A stretch of 64,000 bases of DNA, taken from CANMXU01 sp052030545. GTDB lineage: Bacteria; Pseudomonadota; Gammaproteobacteria; Enterobacterales; Alteromonadaceae. Positions 61,507-64,000 of the stretch are shown in pieces (positions within the stretch are counted from its first letter, which is position 1; every line of letters begins with the position of its first letter). The notes under the pieces were generated by a model. The model had not been told where the DNA came from. It ran no database searches and was given only the letters and a program-made list of their open reading frames with translations. Made by a program: the position numbers and the translations under genes. The stretch is from assembly GCF_052030545.1 (NCBI RefSeq), contig NZ_JBPDIH010000001.1:310001-374000 (forward strand), given 5' to 3'.

Positions 61507-62844
61507 CTAGTTAATGATAGCGACATTGACAAAAACAACGCTGAGTAAAATAGGGCAGACAAAACGTAAATAATTCGCCCACCACTTTAATGCCGGTTTT
61601 GCCTCTATGGCGGCTTGGTCGCGAAGTTTATTGCCACGTTGCCAAATCCAACCAACAACGATGAAATAAAATAAACACATTAGTGGCTGAATTAGCGTGG
61701 TTAAGACTTGAATAACTAGCTCAAACAAGACATCAAAAAAGACAATAACTAATAAGCTAGTACAAAATACCAGTGCAGAAATCAACCAAGTTGCTTTAGT
61801 GCGGTGGTAGCTTTTTTCTTCAACTAAATAGGCTACCGGTACTTCGGTAACTGAAATGGTTGAGGTTAATGCCGCGATGCTAAGCAATGCAAAAAAGACA
61901 AATGAAATTACCAAGCCCATTTCACCCATGCTATTAAATAAGGTAGGTAAAATACTAAAAATAAGCTGACCTTCACCAATGAGTTTACCGTTGTTAAATA
62001 CTTCTACACCTGCCGTTTGCGCGACAAAAAGTGCTGGGATAATTAACAAACCGGCTAAAAAGGCAATAAAGGCATCTAATGCTGCAATTGAAACTACGAG
62101 CTTACCTAGGTCTTTGCCTTTTTTCATATAAGAGCCGTATACCATCATACCGCCAACACCAACTGATAAAGAAAAGAATGCTTGTCCCATGGCTGAGATC
62201 ACCAATTTAGGATCGGTAACTTGGCTAAAATCAGGAATAAGATAAACCGCTAAACCTTCCATTGCGCCCGGTTGCTGTAAAATATAGACAATCAGTCCGA
62301 TCAGCATGAACAATAAAATAGGCATCAAGCGCGACGACCATTTTTCAATCCCCGCATTAACACCTTGGTGTACAATCGCTGCGCCTAGAACAATAAAAAT
62401 AGGCGTAAATAACAAGTCACGCGTCATGCTTGAGCTCGATAACCAAGTTGAAAGTTCGACCATGCCCAGCATTTCGGTAAGCGCCGCGAGTGCATGGGCC
62501 AACATCCAACCAGCAACTATGGTATAGAAGCTCAGCATCATAATCGCGCCCATCAAACCGATTAAGCCGGCCGCTTTTCCAGCCTTAGGCATAAAACGTT
62601 GGCAGGCTTCGCTTAGCGCGCCGACAGGATTTTTTTGGGTTTGATTACCTAAATAAATCTCAGCATATAGTGCAGGTAAGGCTAATAAAATGGTAACAAT
62701 AAGATATACCAAGACAAAGGCACCACCGCCATTGTTTGCGGCTTGCGTTGGGAAGCCCCAAATATTTCCTAAGCCAATAGCCGAGCCTGCGGCTGCTAAA
62801 ACAAAACCTAAACGTGAATGAAATGAGTCTCTAATTGTTGCCAT
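61507..62844 (-). CDS. Sodium-dependent transporter, neurotransmitter:sodium symporter (NSS) family
   Basis: A 445-residue LeuT-fold carrier with about 11-12 membrane segments. RLGFVLAAAGSAIGLGNIWGFP is the TM1 unwound region with the sodium site (cited as AAAGSAIGLGNIWGFP), FFSLSVGVGGMMVYGSYM is TM6, and SIAALTSTISVTEVPVAYL is TM8. Bacterial NSS proteins take up amino acids; the substrate here is unknown. Start ATG 62844 (MATIRDSFHSR) is chosen by homology; a TTG nine codons earlier is less likely. Confidence 0.9.
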   Translation of the reverse strand: MATIRDSFHSRLGFVLAAAGSAIGLGNIWGFPTQAANNGGGAFVLVYLIVTILLALPALYAEIYLGNQTQKNPVGALSEACQRFMPKAGKAAGLIGLMGAIMMLSFYTIVAGWMLAHALAALTEMLGMVELSTWLSSSSMTRDLLFTPIFIVLGAAIVHQGVNAGIEKWSSRLMPILLFMLIGLIVYILQQPGAMEGLAVYLIPDFSQVTDPKLVISAMGQAFFSLSVGVGGMMVYGSYMKKGKDLGKLVVSIAALDAFIAFLAGLLIIPALFVAQTAGVEVFNNGKLIGEGQLIFSILPTLFNSMGEMGLVISFVFFALLSIAALTSTISVTEVPVAYLVEEKSYHRTKATWLISALVFCTSLLVIVFFDVLFELVIQVLTTLIQPLMCLFYFIVVGWIWQRGNKLRDQAAIEAKPALKWWANYLRFVCPILLSVVFVNVAIIN

Positions 62845-63218
62845 ATGAAAGGAATACTGAGGAGTTTGCAAGAAAGCTTACCGAGTTACATTTTTTTTGC
62901 AAAGTTTTTCGTGTAGCCTTTTGCATTATTATTTACCAACTTTGTTAATTTATTTAAACAATTAGGGGCTGTTGAACTTTCGAGGTTAAATTTCGTACAA
63001 AGTAAACGCTTGTTGTTGAAGGCGTTGCTGTTAATAACTAAGTTGTTAGCCATAAGGTGTCGTAGTTAAACTTGGGCTATTGTCGAAGCATAGGTGGAAA
63101 CCTAATGCTCAAATAAAGCGTTTTCAACAATAATACGGTTATTAAGTTGATAGTGCCTTGAAAAACTTGGTGGTACAATCTGTGAATATTTCTCCTTTAA
63201 TTATTAGAAAACTCAGCT
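62845..63218. other. Intergenic region with a degenerate MITE-like copy
   Basis: A region of about 370 bp between the divergent NSS and ycbL genes. 62965-63026 is a diverged copy of one end of the 43.1-kb element. The remaining 190 bp before ycbL holds no open frame or clear promoter. Confidence 0.45.
62965..63026. mobile_element. Second, probably truncated, copy of the MITE-like element
   Basis: GGGGCTGTTGAACTTTCGAG, preceded by TA, continues as GTTAAATTTCGTACAAAGTA and AACGCTTGTTGTTGAAGGCG. The reverse complement of the right end of the 43.1-kb element reads GGGTTTGTTGAACTTTTGAG, then GTTAAATTTTGTTCAAAGTA and AACGCTTTTTGTTCAAGGCG. By eye about 85% identical over 60 bp. The other end is not found. 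Confidence 0.6.
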
Positions 63219-63863
63219 ATGTTACAATTTAAAATTATCCCTGTTACTCCTTTTCAACAAAATTGCACAATTTTTTGGTGTGATGAAACCATGCAGGCTG
63301 CGGTAATTGATCCCGGTGGCGATATTGAACTTATCTTAGCTGAAGTTGACAAACTTAAAGTCGATGTTGTTAAAGTATTATTAACCCATGCGCATATTGA
63401 CCATGCGGGCGCGACACATGCCTTGGCGAGTCATTTTAACATTGCGATTGAAGGGCCACATAAAGAAGATCAATTTTGGATTGATTTAATTGAAGAGCAA
63501 AAAGACCGTTTTGGTTTTGCTCATGCAGAAGCATTTACAACCGATCGCTGGTTAGATCAAGGTGATAAAGTGACCTTTGGTAATCTTGAACTAGAAGTCT
63601 ATTTTTGTCCTGGGCATACACCTGGTCATGTGGTGTTTTTCCATCGTGAGTCAAAACTTGCGCAAGTGGGCGATGTTTTATTTAGTGGTTCAATTGGTCG
63701 CACAGACTTTCCAAGAGGCGACCACCCAAGGTTAATTAAATCGATACGCGAAAACTTATTTCCACTTGGTAACGATGTGAAATTTATTCCGGGTCATGGA
63801 CCTATGAGTACCTTTGGTCAAGAACGACAATCTAATCCGTTTGTTGCGGATCATTTGGTATAA
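63219..63863 (+). CDS. ycbL: YcbL-type metallo-beta-lactamase-fold hydrolase
   Basis: A 214-residue glyoxalase II-like enzyme. LLTHAHIDHAGATH supplies the HxHxDH metal motif (about 57-62), and further ligands are in CPGHTPGHV, QVGDVLFSG and FIPGHGPMS. QNCTIFWCD near the start matches the YcbL/GloB type. The role is uncertain; type II glyoxalase activity has been described for YcbL. The ATG lies in AT-rich DNA with no strong ribosome site. Confidence 0.9.
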   Translation: MLQFKIIPVTPFQQNCTIFWCDETMQAAVIDPGGDIELILAEVDKLKVDVVKVLLTHAHIDHAGATHALASHFNIAIEGPHKEDQFWIDLIEEQKDRFGFAHAEAFTTDRWLDQGDKVTFGNLELEVYFCPGHTPGHVVFFHRESKLAQVGDVLFSGSIGRTDFPRGDHPRLIKSIRENLFPLGNDVKFIPGHGPMSTFGQERQSNPFVADHLV

Positions 63864-63912
63864 ACTCTGTTTCTATTTAACTTTTTGATTAAATTTTAGG
63901 TAAAGAATTTTC

Positions 63913-64000
63913 ATGGCTTCATCCATAATGCGCTGGCAAGCGCGTTTGAAAAAAATTGACTCCAGCAACTTATTCCAAGGTGCTGTTATTGCAGTTATTT
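63913..64000 (+). CDS. N-terminal fragment of an unidentified protein
   Basis: Starts with ATG 63913, preceded by AGGTAAAG, and reads MASSIMRWQARLKKIDSSNL then FQGAVIAVI to the window edge. A basic stretch followed by a beginning hydrophobic segment is reminiscent of the first helix of an ion-channel-type protein, but 29 residues are too few for a call. Confidence 0.5.
   Translation, partial: MASSIMRWQARLKKIDSSNLFQGAVIAVI

Overview
The window reads as chromosomal DNA of a marine gammaproteobacterium of the Alteromonadales, most likely Colwelliaceae (Colwellia/Thalassotalea type). The DNA is AT-rich, and CysB, YciK, HisG, YoaA and TsaB look close to their enterobacterial relatives. Gene neighbourhoods known from E. 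coli are kept (yoaA-tsaB, pabB-nudL-sdaA), and the topA-to-cysB neighbourhood resembles that of Vibrio and Shewanella. No rRNA, tRNA, CRISPR array, prophage or intact insertion sequence was seen.

Layout. 1-5.65 kb: histidine operon on the minus strand (hisL leader, attenuator, hisG-D-C-B-H and the start of hisA). 6-13 kb: plus-strand genes yoaA, tsaB, an M50-type membrane protease, an alpha/beta hydrolase and fadD. 13-23.4 kb: yciK, a VolA-like lipase lipoprotein, sohB, a dicarboxylate symporter, an Ig-repeat lipoprotein and an arginase-family enzyme. 23.7-34.2 kb: topA, cysB, sdaA, nudL, pabB and a class I fumarase. 34.3-54.3 kb: an exopolysaccharide (EPS) region with a signalling locus inside it. 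54.5-64 kb: an S9 peptidase, rmuC, two diguanylate cyclases, a MAPEG protein, an NSS symporter, a YcbL-type hydrolase and a truncated last gene.

The most notable part is 34.3-54.3 kb. It holds a Wzy-type EPS pathway: a priming sugar transferase, a GT26 enzyme carrying a degenerate priming-transferase domain, an outer-membrane export protein, a Wzz-like chain-length protein, a polymerase, a pyruvyl transferase, a flippase and three other glycosyltransferases. Four minus-strand EPS units each start 25-45 bp downstream of a -24/-12 (sigma-54) promoter. A weaker match precedes the plus-strand flippase. Each promoter has AATTTGCAA-type sites 80-180 bp upstream, as expected for enhancer-binding-protein sites. 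Inside the region lies a four-gene operon with an H-NOX haem sensor, a histidine kinase, a response regulator with a degenerate HD-GYP domain, and a response regulator whose DNA-binding domain is at the N-terminus. Divergent to it is a sigma-54 activator response regulator. I infer a gas-sensing (probably nitric oxide) phosphorelay that controls EPS through sigma-54. The parts are visible in the sequence; the wiring is a hypothesis.

Other structure: three heptamer tandem arrays sit directly behind stop codons of minus-strand genes of the EPS region. A 262-bp MITE-like element with TA flanks touches the stop codon of an RlpA-like gene, and a second related copy lies near 63 kb. Nine intrinsic terminators or attenuators are clear.
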